In this document: one piece after another, positions 33,237-42,022 of the stretch | Position numbering within the stretch: position 1 is the stretch's first letter | Layout: every line of letters begins with the position of its first letter | Assembly (NCBI GenBank): GCA_021832345.1 | Contig: JAKBKY010000001.1 | Span: forward strand, 272,385-336,384 | Source of the DNA: a bacterium | GTDB taxonomy: Bacteria; Vulcanimicrobiota; Vulcanimicrobiia; Vulcanimicrobiales; Vulcanimicrobiaceae | Length of the DNA stretch: 64,000 bases | Reading direction: 5' to 3' | Program-made: the position numbers and the translations under genes | Notes under the pieces: model-generated | Database searches by the model: none | Seen by the model: only the letters and a program-made list of their open reading frames with translations | Told to the model about the DNA's origin: nothing

Positions 33237-34322
33237 TTACGGCGTCGCTGTATCGAGGACGGCCTTAATGGCAGCCAGCGCATCGCGCACGTCGCGCTCG
33301 TCGATGGCGCCCATCGTTCCCATACGCACGATCTTTCCAGAGAGAGGACCTTGACCACCGGACAGCACGACCCCGTACCGTTGCCGCAAGCTCTCCAGCA
33401 ACGGCGCCACCTCAACCCCCTGCGGCGGGCGCGCGGCGACGACCGTCACCGAATGGGCTCCCGGTTGCGAGAACAGTTCAAAGCCCATGGCGACGAGCGC
33501 CTCGGAAATCATCTGTGCGTGGCGCGCGTGCCGCGCGAACGCAGCGAGCGAGCCTTCCTGCCGATAGCGCTCCAGCGCAACGTCCAACGCACAGAGAATG
33601 GAGATGGGTGGAGTCCACGGGGTCTGAGCCTTCTCCGCGAACTCGAGCGCGACGCGAAGGTCGAAGTAGTAGCGCGAGCAGCGGGTCTGCTTGAGCTTTC
33701 CGACGGCGCGCGCACCGAGCGCCACCATCGCGACGCCGGGCGGCGCCGCCAACGCCTTCTGCGAGGCGCTCACCACCGCATCGTAACCCCACTCGTCCAT
33801 CCGCATCGGACTCGCCGCCAGGCCGCTGACCGAATCCACTAGCGTGAGCGCACCGTGTTCGCGCAGGCAGGGCGCAAGCGCCGCCAGGTCGTTCTGCACG
33901 CCCGTCGATGTCTCGCTGTGCGTGAGCAGGACGCCGGTGATGCGGCGCTGCGTATCGGCGCGCAGGCGCATCGCCAGCGCCGCCGGATCGAGCGCCGCGC
34001 CGTACGCCGTCGGCAGCACCTCAACCTCACACCCGAAGGCCTGGGCAATCCCGACGAGACGCTCTCCAAACACCCCCACGGGGCATGCCAGGAGGTGATC
34101 GCCCGGTGAAAAGAGGCTGGTCAGCGCTGCCTCCAATCCCCCCGTTCCCGACGAACCGAGGACGAGCACGGCACCGCTGGTCTCGAAGATCGGCTTACAG
34201 CCTTCGACGATACGCGCCAGCAACGCAGCGAACTCCGGACCTCGATGATCGATCAGCGGCCGCGACGCTACGGCAAGCACCTCATCCGCCACGCAGACCG
34301 GACCCGGAAGAAAGAGGAGCAT
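33237..34322 (-). CDS. Class V PLP aminotransferase (alanine-glyoxylate/serine-pyruvate type)
   Basis: A 361-residue protein beginning MLLFLPGPVCVADEVLAVA; the N-terminal pattern LFLPGP is typical of the AGXT/phosphonopyruvate-aminotransferase group. PLP-binding features: GSSGTGGLEAALTSL, HSETSTGVQNDL, DSVSGLAASPMRMDEWG and the Lys motif SASQKALAAPPG. A likely reaction is amino transfer between alanine or serine and glyoxylate, which would link to the glyoxylate shunt, but the substrate is not proven. ATG 34322 is preferred; a TTG four codons earlier abuts the lon stop. It probably shares the lon transcript. Confidence 0.86.
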   Translation of the reverse strand: MLLFLPGPVCVADEVLAVASRPLIDHRGPEFAALLARIVEGCKPIFETSGAVLVLGSSGTGGLEAALTSLFSPGDHLLACPVGVFGERLVGIAQAFGCEVEVLPTAYGAALDPAALAMRLRADTQRRITGVLLTHSETSTGVQNDLAALAPCLREHGALTLVDSVSGLAASPMRMDEWGYDAVVSASQKALAAPPGVAMVALGARAVGKLKQTRCSRYYFDLRVALEFAEKAQTPWTPPISILCALDVALERYRQEGSLAAFARHARHAQMISEALVAMGFELFSQPGAHSVTVVAARPPQGVEVAPLLESLRQRYGVVLSGGQGPLSGKIVRMGTMGAIDERDVRDALAAIKAVLDTATP

Positions 34323-34334
34323 GCGTCGTGCCAA

Positions 34335-36785
34335 CTAGCTGCGCGGCAAGCGTGCGGTGGTTTTTGCGCGCCTGCGGGTGCCGTTGCGTCGAATCGGAAC
34401 CACGTTGGTGTCGCGTTTGTTCGGCTCACCCAGTTCGACCGGTGAAATGATCCGCTTCCCCAGTGCATGATAGAGCACTTGCGAAAGCTCCTCGACCGGA
34501 ACGAAAGTCATGCTGTCGCGAACTTCTTTGGGGATATCTTCCAAGTCGCTCTCGTTGCGCATCGGCAAGAGCACCTTTGAGATGCCGGCTCGTTTGGCTC
34601 CCAGGACTTTCTCTTTAAGCCCGCCGATCGGCAAGACTTGACCCGTGAGCGTGATCTCGCCCGTCATGGCAAGGTTCGGATCGACCTTCGTTCCGGTGAG
34701 CATCGAGGTGATCGAGGTTGCGAGGGCAATCCCGGCCGACGGGCCATCCTTGGGCGTGGCGCCAGCCGGCACGTGAATATGCAGATCGTGCTTGGCAAAA
34801 TACTCGTCCGGCAGCCCCAACTCCGCGCTGCGCGAGCGTAGAAACGACACGGCCGCCTGCGCGCTCTCTTTCATCACATCGCCAAGTTGTCCGGTAAGAA
34901 TGAGCTTCCCGGTCCCAGGCATCGCTTGCGTTTCGATGAAGAGAATATCTCCGCCGACGGGCGTATAGGCCATGCCCGTCGCCACGCCGACCGACGCCAC
35001 GCGTTTCTTCACTTCGTTGTAGAACCGCGGGCGCTTGAGATACTCCAGCAGACTCTCCGGTTTGATTCGCGCTTTATAGCGTGGTTGCTCCGCAATCTTA
35101 CGTGCAACTTTGCGGAAGATCGTACCGATCTCGCGTTCGAGGTTGCGCACCCCGGCCTCGCGGGTGTAATCGGCGATGATCGCCTTGATCGCCATATCGG
35201 AGATCTGCGCTTGCATCTCTTTGAGCCCATTGGCCTCGCGTTGCTTCTTGACGAGATAGCGCTTTGCGATCTGTAACTTCTCGAGCTCCGTATAACCGGC
35301 CAATTGAATGATCTCCATGCGGTCGCGCAATGCCGGGGAGATCGTATCGAGGCTGTTGGCAGTGCAGACAAAGAGCACGTGCGAGAGATCGAATGGCAGA
35401 TCAAGATAGTGGTCGCGAAAGGCCTTGTTCTGTTCGGGGTCAAGCACTTCGAGGAGCGCGGACTGCGGGTCTCCGCGATAATCGGCGCCGACCTTGTCGA
35501 TCTCGTCGATCATCATGACGGGATTGAGCGTCGCGGAGTCGCGCATCGCGCGAATGATCGTCCCGGGCATCGCGCCGATGTACGTGCGGCGATGGCCACG
35601 AATCTCTGCCTCATCCCGAACGCCGCCGACCGAAAGGCGCACGAACTTGCGCCCCATCGCACGGGCAATGGATTGCCCAAGTGAGGTCTTGCCGACACCC
35701 GGCGGCCCGACGAAGCAGAGGATCGGCCCGGCCAAACGCTTCTTGAGTTTGCCCACCGCCAGGTACTCAACGATGCGATCCTTGATCTTCTCCAGATCGT
35801 AGTGATCCTGATCGAGAATCTGCCGAGCATGCGCGATGTCGATGTGATCGGGCGTCTCTTCATCCCAGGGAAGCTGCGTGAGCCAATCGAGATAGGTCCG
35901 GATCACGCTGTATTCAGGGCTGGCCTGTGGGACCTTGTTCAAGCGATCCAGCTCGCGGTCGGCAGCCTTGCGCGCATCCTCAGGCATCTTCGCGGCGTCG
36001 ATCTTCTGACGCAGCTCGTTGGTTTCAGCCTGCTGGGGATCGACTTCGCCAAGCTCCTCTTGAATAGCTCGTAACTGCTGCCTGAGATAGAACTCCCGCT
36101 GGTTCTTCTCCATCTCGCGTTGGATATCGCCTTGGATCTTATGACCAAGTTCGACGACTTCCAGCTCTTTGGTGAGCAACATCGTGAGCTTTCGCATCCG
36201 CTTCGCGGTATTGCGTTCTTCAAGTAACGCCTGCCGCTCGGCAGTCTCTAAGCGCATGGTCGATGCAACGAAGTAGGTCAGCACGTTCGGGTCGGAGATG
36301 TTTTGAACTTCCATCTCCATCTCGCGCGGTGCCTGCGGGAGATAGGAGAGCAGCTTTTGGAAGAGCCCTCCAAGGTTGCGATGCATCGCCACGAGTTCTT
36401 CGCTATCTCGCGTGATGTCGGGGCGCTCCGTATATGAGGCCACCATGTAGGGTTCCGTCCGCACGAACTGTTCGATCTTAAAGACTTGCTGCCCGGCTAC
36501 GATGCACCGCAGCGTTCCGTCGGGAACTTTCAGCATCTTCTGGATGATGCCGATCGTCCCGACCCGATAGATATCGCCCGGTCCCGGGTTTTCGATCTCG
36601 CGGTCTTTGAGGACGGTCAACCCGATCGGCTTGCCTTCGCGCAGCGCCTCTTCGACCAGCGCAATGCCCGGCTTCTTCACCACGGCGAGCGGGATGACCG
36701 TGTTTGGGAAGAGCACGGCTTCCTGGAGCGGCAGGATGCCGATGAGGTTTGTGGACGAACTCGCAGCGGCGCTTGATCGGGGCAT
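34335..36785 (-). CDS. lon: ATP-dependent protease Lon
   Basis: An 816-residue cytosolic AAA+ protease for misfolded and short-lived regulatory proteins. Substrate-binding N-domain (ILPLQEAVLFPNTVIPLAVVK), a long coiled-coil middle (about 200-270, LLTKELEVVELGHKIQGDIQ), Walker A GPPGVGKT at 360-367 (K366), Walker B PVMMIDEIDK, and the protease domain with Ser683 in PKDGPSAGIAL and Lys726 in GGLKEK, matching the E. coli Ser/Lys spacing of 43. The C-terminus is a basic tail. Next to hsp20 on the same strand, consistent with a quality-control group. The tricorn protease at 5.7 kb could finish Lon products. Confidence 0.97.
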   Translation of the reverse strand: MPRSSAAASSSTNLIGILPLQEAVLFPNTVIPLAVVKKPGIALVEEALREGKPIGLTVLKDREIENPGPGDIYRVGTIGIIQKMLKVPDGTLRCIVAGQQVFKIEQFVRTEPYMVASYTERPDITRDSEELVAMHRNLGGLFQKLLSYLPQAPREMEMEVQNISDPNVLTYFVASTMRLETAERQALLEERNTAKRMRKLTMLLTKELEVVELGHKIQGDIQREMEKNQREFYLRQQLRAIQEELGEVDPQQAETNELRQKIDAAKMPEDARKAADRELDRLNKVPQASPEYSVIRTYLDWLTQLPWDEETPDHIDIAHARQILDQDHYDLEKIKDRIVEYLAVGKLKKRLAGPILCFVGPPGVGKTSLGQSIARAMGRKFVRLSVGGVRDEAEIRGHRRTYIGAMPGTIIRAMRDSATLNPVMMIDEIDKVGADYRGDPQSALLEVLDPEQNKAFRDHYLDLPFDLSHVLFVCTANSLDTISPALRDRMEIIQLAGYTELEKLQIAKRYLVKKQREANGLKEMQAQISDMAIKAIIADYTREAGVRNLEREIGTIFRKVARKIAEQPRYKARIKPESLLEYLKRPRFYNEVKKRVASVGVATGMAYTPVGGDILFIETQAMPGTGKLILTGQLGDVMKESAQAAVSFLRSRSAELGLPDEYFAKHDLHIHVPAGATPKDGPSAGIALATSITSMLTGTKVDPNLAMTGEITLTGQVLPIGGLKEKVLGAKRAGISKVLLPMRNESDLEDIPKEVRDSMTFVPVEELSQVLYHALGKRIISPVELGEPNKRDTNVVPIRRNGTRRRAKTTARLPRS

Positions 36786-36788
36786 CGG

Positions 36789-37178
36789 TTAGACGTGTAT
36801 CCTTTTGACGATCAGGTGGATATGGGCGCGCGCGGTCGGTGCGTAGGCGACGGGCGCAATCGGTAGCCTCGCAAGCAGCATGCCGTTGTCGTAGGCCGCC
36901 TCGGCCTCGTCGGCCAGGACCTCGGACGGGAGCGCGACCTCGCGCACGAAGTCGCCGTAGGCGATCTCTTTCTGGGTGAAGCTTCCAAGCGAAGCGGGCG
37001 CCTGGTCCCGACGACGCCCCGCCACGATCAGGCAGCGATCGCGCAACCCAACCTGCAGGCTCGCAGCCTCCACGCCGGCGAGTTCCATGCTCACCAAGAT
37101 GATGCCCCGATCCTCGTCAACGAAGACGTCGACGTTCGGCTCGAAACCACCGACGCGCGGCCGCAGCAGAAAATCCAT
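36789..37178 (-). CDS. Hsp20/alpha-crystallin small heat-shock protein
   Basis: A 129-residue chaperone. Alpha-crystallin core: FEPNVDVFVDEDRGIILVSMELAGV, LRDRCLIVAGRRRD, GSFTQKEIAYGDFVREVALP and YDNGMLLARLPIAP, where NGMLLARL is the conserved NGVLxVxLP-type element. sHsps hold unfolding proteins without ATP. ATG 37178 (MDFLLRPRVGGFEP) gives the normal length; an open frame continues upstream but covers the antisense of a secreted-protein gene. Ends 4 nt before lon begins, so co-transcription is likely. Confidence 0.9.
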   Translation of the reverse strand: MDFLLRPRVGGFEPNVDVFVDEDRGIILVSMELAGVEAASLQVGLRDRCLIVAGRRRDQAPASLGSFTQKEIAYGDFVREVALPSEVLADEAEAAYDNGMLLARLPIAPVAYAPTARAHIHLIVKRIHV

Positions 37179-37186
37179 GTGCGTAG

Positions 37187-37741
37187 TTACATTGCCGGGT
37201 CGGGTAGCGGTTGGTTCGCCGGCCACGCGACACACGACTCCAGGCTGACCTGCAACGGCGCCAGGGCTGCCGCAGGGATACGCACCTGGAAGAACTCCTG
37301 GTACTTCGTTTTCACCCCATACTTGGTCTGCGGCGGGAATGCCGTCACCGGGTCGCTCGGCAGATGGGTGGAGGCGAGGACCTGGTTGGCTTGCCCCGCA
37401 TCGGCAGCAGACATATACTGCTGCGCTCGCTGCCCGAACCAGGTGGTGCCGTCCGCCAGCGTATAGAGAAAGCCGATCACCTCGCCCTGCGTCATGGTGG
37501 CCGTCGAGACGACCTTCTCGATGCCCACGATCTGCATCGGCTGCGTGATGGGCGGCTGCAGCACCTTCGGCACCGGGCGCGAATCGAGGCACGGACCGTT
37601 GTTAAAGACCGTTGCGGAGCCCGGGATGGGGGCCGCCAGTGGTATCGGCGTCGGGGTTGATGCCGGCATGGCCGGCGAGACCTGCGCGACCAGTGAACCG
37701 GATGCCAGGGCCGCGATCAAGGAAAGATGAGCAAACATCAT
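37187..37741 (-). CDS. Secreted protein of unknown function
   Basis: A 184-residue protein starting MMFAHLSLIAALASGSLVAQ with a signal peptide; mature residues begin about SPAMPAST, followed by Pro/Thr-rich sequence. The C-terminal half is mixed alpha/beta with two Cys (GPCLDSRPV, SLESCVAW) that may form a disulfide. No family recognised. Upstream of hsp20 by 8 nt and on the same strand, so it may be co-transcribed with hsp20 and lon. Divergent from the zinc dehydrogenase gene. Confidence 0.6.
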   Translation of the reverse strand: MMFAHLSLIAALASGSLVAQVSPAMPASTPTPIPLAAPIPGSATVFNNGPCLDSRPVPKVLQPPITQPMQIVGIEKVVSTATMTQGEVIGFLYTLADGTTWFGQRAQQYMSAADAGQANQVLASTHLPSDPVTAFPPQTKYGVKTKYQEFFQVRIPAAALAPLQVSLESCVAWPANQPLPDPAM

Positions 37742-37803
37742 GCGCGCTCATTCGCGCCGGGCGAGCCGCAACCATTGAACCGGGCGGTGGTTCCGCAGCG
37801 AAT

Positions 37804-38844
37804 ATGAAGGCTACCGTCTATCACGGCACACGCGACGTCCGGTTCGAAACCGTCGCGGACCCGGTTCTGCGCCGACCCACCGATGCGATCGTTCGTGTTA
37901 CGCGGGCGGCGATCTGCGGATCGGACCTCTGGTTCTACCGCGGCATCCGTCCCTGGACACCCGGGGAGCGCACCGGCCACGAGTTCATCGGGATCGTCGA
38001 AGCGGTGGGCGGCGAGGTCCGGACGCTTCGAGCCGGCGACGCGGTGATCGCGCCGTTTGCGATCTCCGACGGCACCTGTGGATTCTGCAAAGCGGGGCTC
38101 CAGACGAGTTGCCTCCATGGAGAAGCCTGGGGCGATGACGCGAACGGCGCTCAGGCGCAAGCTGTGCGCGTACCGTTGGCGGACGGCACGTTGGTCCGCA
38201 TGGCCGACGGCATGGCCAACGAACCGCGAACGCTCGCCTCGGCTCTCGCGCTCTGCGACGTCATGGGAACGGGGCATCACGGCGTCGTGATGGCCGGCGC
38301 ACACGCGGGCGGCGACATCGCCGTGATCGGCGACGGTGCGGTCGGGCTGTGCGGCGTGCTCTCAGCGGCGAAGGTCATCGGTGCCGAGCGGGTCTTTGCG
38401 GTCGGTCATCATCCGCATCGTCTCGACCTTGCGCGCACGTTCGGCGCAACGCACACCTATAACTCACACGATGCCGGCGTCGCCGCGCAGATCATCGAAG
38501 CAACCGGCGGCGGTAGCGCTGCAGTCCTTGAGGCGGTCGGCAACCAAGAAAGCCTCGATCTCGCCCTCCAGATCGTGCGCCCCGGCGGCACGGTGATGTT
38601 TGTCGGTGTGCCGGCAACGATGGAGCGTGTGGATTTTCGGGCTCTCTTTACGAACAACGTCGCGCTGCGCGGAGGCGTCGCGCCGGTTCGCGCCTACATC
38701 CCGTCACTGATGGATCACGTCATGAGCGGGCGCATCGATCCGTCGCCGGTATTCGATCTTGCCCTTCCGCTCGATCGAGTCGCAGACGGCTACGCAGCGA
38801 TGGACGAACGCCGCGCCGTCAAAGTCATCCTTAGCGCCAGTTGA
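37804..38844 (+). CDS. Zinc-dependent medium-chain dehydrogenase
   Basis: A 346-residue MDR-family enzyme. The catalytic zinc ligands are visible: C38 (AAICGSDLW) and H59-E60 (RTGHEFIG). The structural-zinc lobe has only three of the usual Cys (TCGFCKAGLQTSC), so the structural zinc may be lost or altered. The NAD(P) site is IAVIGDGAVGL. It is an alcohol, sorbitol or threonine-type dehydrogenase; the substrate is unknown. ATG 37804 is set by the family N-terminus MKATVYHGTRDVRFE. The stop TGA overlaps the next start. Confidence 0.87.
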   Translation: MKATVYHGTRDVRFETVADPVLRRPTDAIVRVTRAAICGSDLWFYRGIRPWTPGERTGHEFIGIVEAVGGEVRTLRAGDAVIAPFAISDGTCGFCKAGLQTSCLHGEAWGDDANGAQAQAVRVPLADGTLVRMADGMANEPRTLASALALCDVMGTGHHGVVMAGAHAGGDIAVIGDGAVGLCGVLSAAKVIGAERVFAVGHHPHRLDLARTFGATHTYNSHDAGVAAQIIEATGGGSAAVLEAVGNQESLDLALQIVRPGGTVMFVGVPATMERVDFRALFTNNVALRGGVAPVRAYIPSLMDHVMSGRIDPSPVFDLALPLDRVADGYAAMDERRAVKVILSAS

Positions 38845-39605
38845 GCGATCCACGCTTGCGCGCGGCGAGTACGACCTACGGCGCTCCCGGGCGACCGGCG
38901 ATCGTCTTGCTTCACGGCATCCGCCTCGGACGCGACATCTGGGTCCAGCATGCGCGCGCGCTTGCCGATGAGTTCTTCGTCATCACCCCGGATCTCCCGG
39001 GGCACGGTTGCCTTGTGGACGTCCCCTTCACCGGCGAAACGTTGAGCGCCCTTCTCGACGTCATCCTCGATGAACTTGTCGGTGCCCCGGCGCTGATCGT
39101 CGGCTACTCGCTCGGGGGATACGCCGCCATGAGCTACGCTCTTGCGCGCCCCGAACGCACCTGCGGCCTCGTCCTGGCGGGTTGCACGCTCGACTTTGAC
39201 GGCTGGAAAGCCTGGCCGGGGCGGGTCACCGGCTGGATGAGCCGGGCGATCCCGGCGCCGCTGCTGCGTACCGCGATGCGCGCGTCGCTGCGCGCAACGG
39301 TCGGCAGCCTCTGGGCCGAAACCATCGAGCCGATCCCGTTTTCAACCGACGTCCTGATGCAGATGCAGGGGCTCGCCTTCGCGGCGCGCCGGCCGAGCGC
39401 AGCGATGCACGCGTACGCGAAGCCCGTCCTCTACCTCAACGGCGCGAACGATCTGATCTTCCGTATCGACGAAGGTCGTTTCATGCGCGACACGCCGCGA
39501 GCCGAGCTGCGGCTGATCGACGGCGTCGACCATACCGCGCCGCTGCGCCGCGCCGGCACCTTTACCGATCTTGTGCGCGCCTTCGCCCAGCGAACGGCCT
39601 CCTAG
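38841..39605 (+). CDS. Alpha/beta hydrolase
   Basis: A 254-residue protein with an alpha/beta-hydrolase core: HGIRLGRDIW (oxyanion side), the GYSLGGYAAMSYALARPE nucleophile elbow at about 94-99, an Asp candidate in LNGANDLIF, and His in IDGVDHTAPL. It starts at TTG 38841, overlapping the dehydrogenase stop by 4 nt (TTGA), so translation is coupled. The pair may process the same metabolite, for example a lactone or ester made from the dehydrogenase product; this is inference. Followed after 50 nt by a permease gene. Confidence 0.82.
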   Translation: MSDPRLRAASTTYGAPGRPAIVLLHGIRLGRDIWVQHARALADEFFVITPDLPGHGCLVDVPFTGETLSALLDVILDELVGAPALIVGYSLGGYAAMSYALARPERTCGLVLAGCTLDFDGWKAWPGRVTGWMSRAIPAPLLRTAMRASLRATVGSLWAETIEPIPFSTDVLMQMQGLAFAARRPSAAMHAYAKPVLYLNGANDLIFRIDEGRFMRDTPRAELRLIDGVDHTAPLRRAGTFTDLVRAFAQRTAS

Positions 39606-39655
39606 GAACCGGAGCAGAAGGTCGCTCGCAGGGCCGGCGACAACCGCTGCCGGTT

Positions 39656-40972
39656 ATGGCTACTCTGCTTCGCCGGCTCGGCACGCGGGACGCAGCGCTC
39701 ATCGTCATGGGCGGAATCGTCGGCTCGGGCATCTTTCGCAGCCCCTCCGCAGTCGCCAAGATCGTACACGCGCCGGGGTTGGTGCTGCTGGCGTGGATCG
39801 TCGGTGGGCTCATCGCACTCTTGGGCGCAACGCTCTTCGCCGAACTGGCTGCGCGTCGCCCCGAGAACGGCGGGCTCTACGCATACCTGCGCGATGCATT
39901 TCATCCGGCGGTTGCCTTTGCGTACGGTTGGACCCTCTTGCTGGTTTCGCAGAGCGGCGGCGCAGCGGCGTCGGCCGTTACGTTCGCAGCCTATATCGGG
40001 CCACTGATCGGCATCCACGCGCCCGTTTGGATTCTCGCCGTGCTCGCACTTGCGTTTTTCACCTTCATCAATAGTTTGGGCGTACGCACGGGCACGACGA
40101 CGCAGAACGCCTTCATGGTCGCCAAGATCGTCGCCATCTGCGCGCTGGTCGTCGTAGGGCTCTTCGCGCCGCAGGCCGATGCGGCGGCGTCCGCCGCGAA
40201 TACCGTCTTCGCGGCCGTTGGCCCATCGCTCTTTCTCTTTGCCTTAGTGCCGGTGCTCTTCGCCTATAACGGCTGGCAGACCGCGAGCTTCATGACCGGC
40301 GAGCTGCGCCGGCCGGAGCGCACCCTGCCCGCCGGAATCATCTTCGGCGTCCTCGGCGTCATCGTGCTCTATCTCGCCGTCAACGTCATCTGCGTGCGCG
40401 TCCTCGGGCCGGTCGGCCTTGCGCAGACCACCACCCCCGCATCCGATGTTGCGCGGGTGGTCCTTGGCGGCTTCGGAGCGCGTGCCATGGCGCTCGTTGT
40501 GGCGCTCTCAACGCTCGGCTTCATGAGCAATCAGATCCTCACCGCACCCCGCGTCTACTTCCAGATGGCCTGCGACGGCATCTTCTTCGGACAGCTGGCG
40601 CGTCTGCATCCGCGCACACGCGTCCCCGTCATCGCGATCCTCGTGCAGGGCGTCGCAGCGATGCTCCTGGCGCTCACCGGGAGTTTCGATCGCATCCTCA
40701 ACTATGTCACGAGCATCGATTACGTCTTCTTTGCGCTGGCTGTCGTGGCGCTCTTCATCTTCCGGGCACGCGACCGGCGTGCCGGCAGCCCGACGATTCC
40801 TTTCCGCGTTCCGGGGCATCCATGGACGACCGCGCTGTTCGGGTTGATCTCGGTCGCCGTCGTGGCCACCATCGTCCTCCACGATCCGACCGATGCCGTC
40901 ATCGGCTTCGGCATCCTCCTGGTTTCACTTCCCGTCTACGCGCTCTTTGCTCGACGCCGGGTCAGCGTTTAA
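39656..40972 (+). CDS. APC-family amino acid permease
   Basis: A 438-residue transporter with about 12 hydrophobic segments. The conserved first helix IVMGGIVGSGIF (glycine-rich substrate site of LeuT-fold APC proteins) is clear, along with PENGGLYAYLRDAF, NSLGVRTGTTTQN and FAYNGWQTASFMTGELRRPERTLP. It imports or exchanges amino acids; specificity is unknown. It follows the hydrolase gene on the same strand and ends by overlapping the korB stop region convergently. Confidence 0.9.
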   Translation: MATLLRRLGTRDAALIVMGGIVGSGIFRSPSAVAKIVHAPGLVLLAWIVGGLIALLGATLFAELAARRPENGGLYAYLRDAFHPAVAFAYGWTLLLVSQSGGAAASAVTFAAYIGPLIGIHAPVWILAVLALAFFTFINSLGVRTGTTTQNAFMVAKIVAICALVVVGLFAPQADAAASAANTVFAAVGPSLFLFALVPVLFAYNGWQTASFMTGELRRPERTLPAGIIFGVLGVIVLYLAVNVICVRVLGPVGLAQTTTPASDVARVVLGGFGARAMALVVALSTLGFMSNQILTAPRVYFQMACDGIFFGQLARLHPRTRVPVIAILVQGVAAMLLALTGSFDRILNYVTSIDYVFFALAVVALFIFRARDRRAGSPTIPFRVPGHPWTTALFGLISVAVVATIVLHDPTDAVIGFGILLVSLPVYALFARRRVSV

Positions 40973-42000
40973 TCGGCGACCTGCATCAGCGCCGACCATG
41001 CATCTCGGCCGATGCGCAGTTCGTCTTCGCCCAACTCGACGAGCGGCTGCCGCGTCATGCGTTCGCGGCTGCAGAAGTCTTGCGAGCGCGTGTCGGCATA
41101 GAGCAGGCCCGTGATAAACTCTCCGCGCTCCCGCGAATGATGCAACATCGTGAGGGCCGCGATACGATCGGAGGGATCGTAATCGACGGCAAGTTTGCGC
41201 AATAGCACGCGAGAGCCGTCGTCAAATTCAACCTCTTGCACATTGCCCGGTTCGTAGTCCACGACGATCTCCGTGCCTGCGGCGATGTAATCAGCGGTAT
41301 GCAGGATGATATCGTGATCTTTGATATAGGCGTAGCTCTTGGTCGAGCCTTCATGGTCGTTGAAGGTCACGCAGGGGCTGATGACATCGACGATCGCAGT
41401 TCCGCGATGCGAGAACGCGGCCTGCAGGAGGGGGACGAGCTGCTTGCCGTCACCGGAGAAGGAGCGCGCCACGAACGTCGCACCCAGTTCGATGGCAAGG
41501 CCACAGACATCGATCATTTCATAGGCGTTCACCGTACCGCCCTTGAGCACTGAGCCCACGTCGGCGGTGGCCGAGAACTGTCCCTTGGTCAGTCCATAGA
41601 CGCCATTGTTCTCGATGATGTAGGTACAGTCGAGGTTGCGCCGGATCAGGTGGCAGTACTGCCCAAGCCCGATGCTGGCGGTATCGCCGTCACCGCTGAT
41701 GCCTAACACCATCAGGTCGCGGTTGGCAAGCTTAGCGCCCGTTGCAGCCGACGGCATCCGTCCATGCACGCCGTTGAAGCCGTGCGCCCGTTCGACGAAG
41801 TAGGCGGGCGTCTTCGACGAGCATCCGATACCGCTCATCTTTGCGAGCCGGTGTGGTTCGACGCCGTGCTCGTAGAGCGCCTTGATGAGGTGATTCGTGA
41901 TCGAGTTGTGGCCGCATCCGGCGCAGAGAGTCGTCGGCAAACCCTTGTAGACTTCTCTGGTGAGCCCGATGATATTGACCTGTGCGGTAGGCGTTGACAT
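40969..42000 (-). CDS. korB: 2-oxoacid:ferredoxin oxidoreductase, beta subunit
   Basis: A 343-residue thiamine-diphosphate-binding subunit. Motifs: LCAGCGHNSITNHLIKAL, GIGCSSKTPAYF, FNGVHGRMPSAATGAKLAN and the ThDP motif LGISGDGDTASIGLGQYCHLIRRN, with NNGVYGLTKGQFS. Cys of CAGCGH and GCSSK serve a [4Fe-4S] site. It decarboxylates 2-oxoglutarate or a related 2-oxoacid to acyl-CoA with ferredoxin as acceptor. ATG 42000 (MSTPTAQVN) is chosen on alignment grounds. Partner of the alpha subunit 22 nt upstream. Confidence 0.94.
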   Translation of the reverse strand: MSTPTAQVNIIGLTREVYKGLPTTLCAGCGHNSITNHLIKALYEHGVEPHRLAKMSGIGCSSKTPAYFVERAHGFNGVHGRMPSAATGAKLANRDLMVLGISGDGDTASIGLGQYCHLIRRNLDCTYIIENNGVYGLTKGQFSATADVGSVLKGGTVNAYEMIDVCGLAIELGATFVARSFSGDGKQLVPLLQAAFSHRGTAIVDVISPCVTFNDHEGSTKSYAYIKDHDIILHTADYIAAGTEIVVDYEPGNVQEVEFDDGSRVLLRKLAVDYDPSDRIAALTMLHHSRERGEFITGLLYADTRSQDFCSRERMTRQPLVELGEDELRIGRDAWSALMQVAD

Positions 42001-42022
42001 GATGGCAGTGCTCCTTTGTATC

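Noticed and set aside
37179-37592. N-terminal extension of hsp20
   Set aside because: The extra residues are antisense to a secreted-protein gene and low-complexity; Hsp20 length and sequence support the start at 37178.
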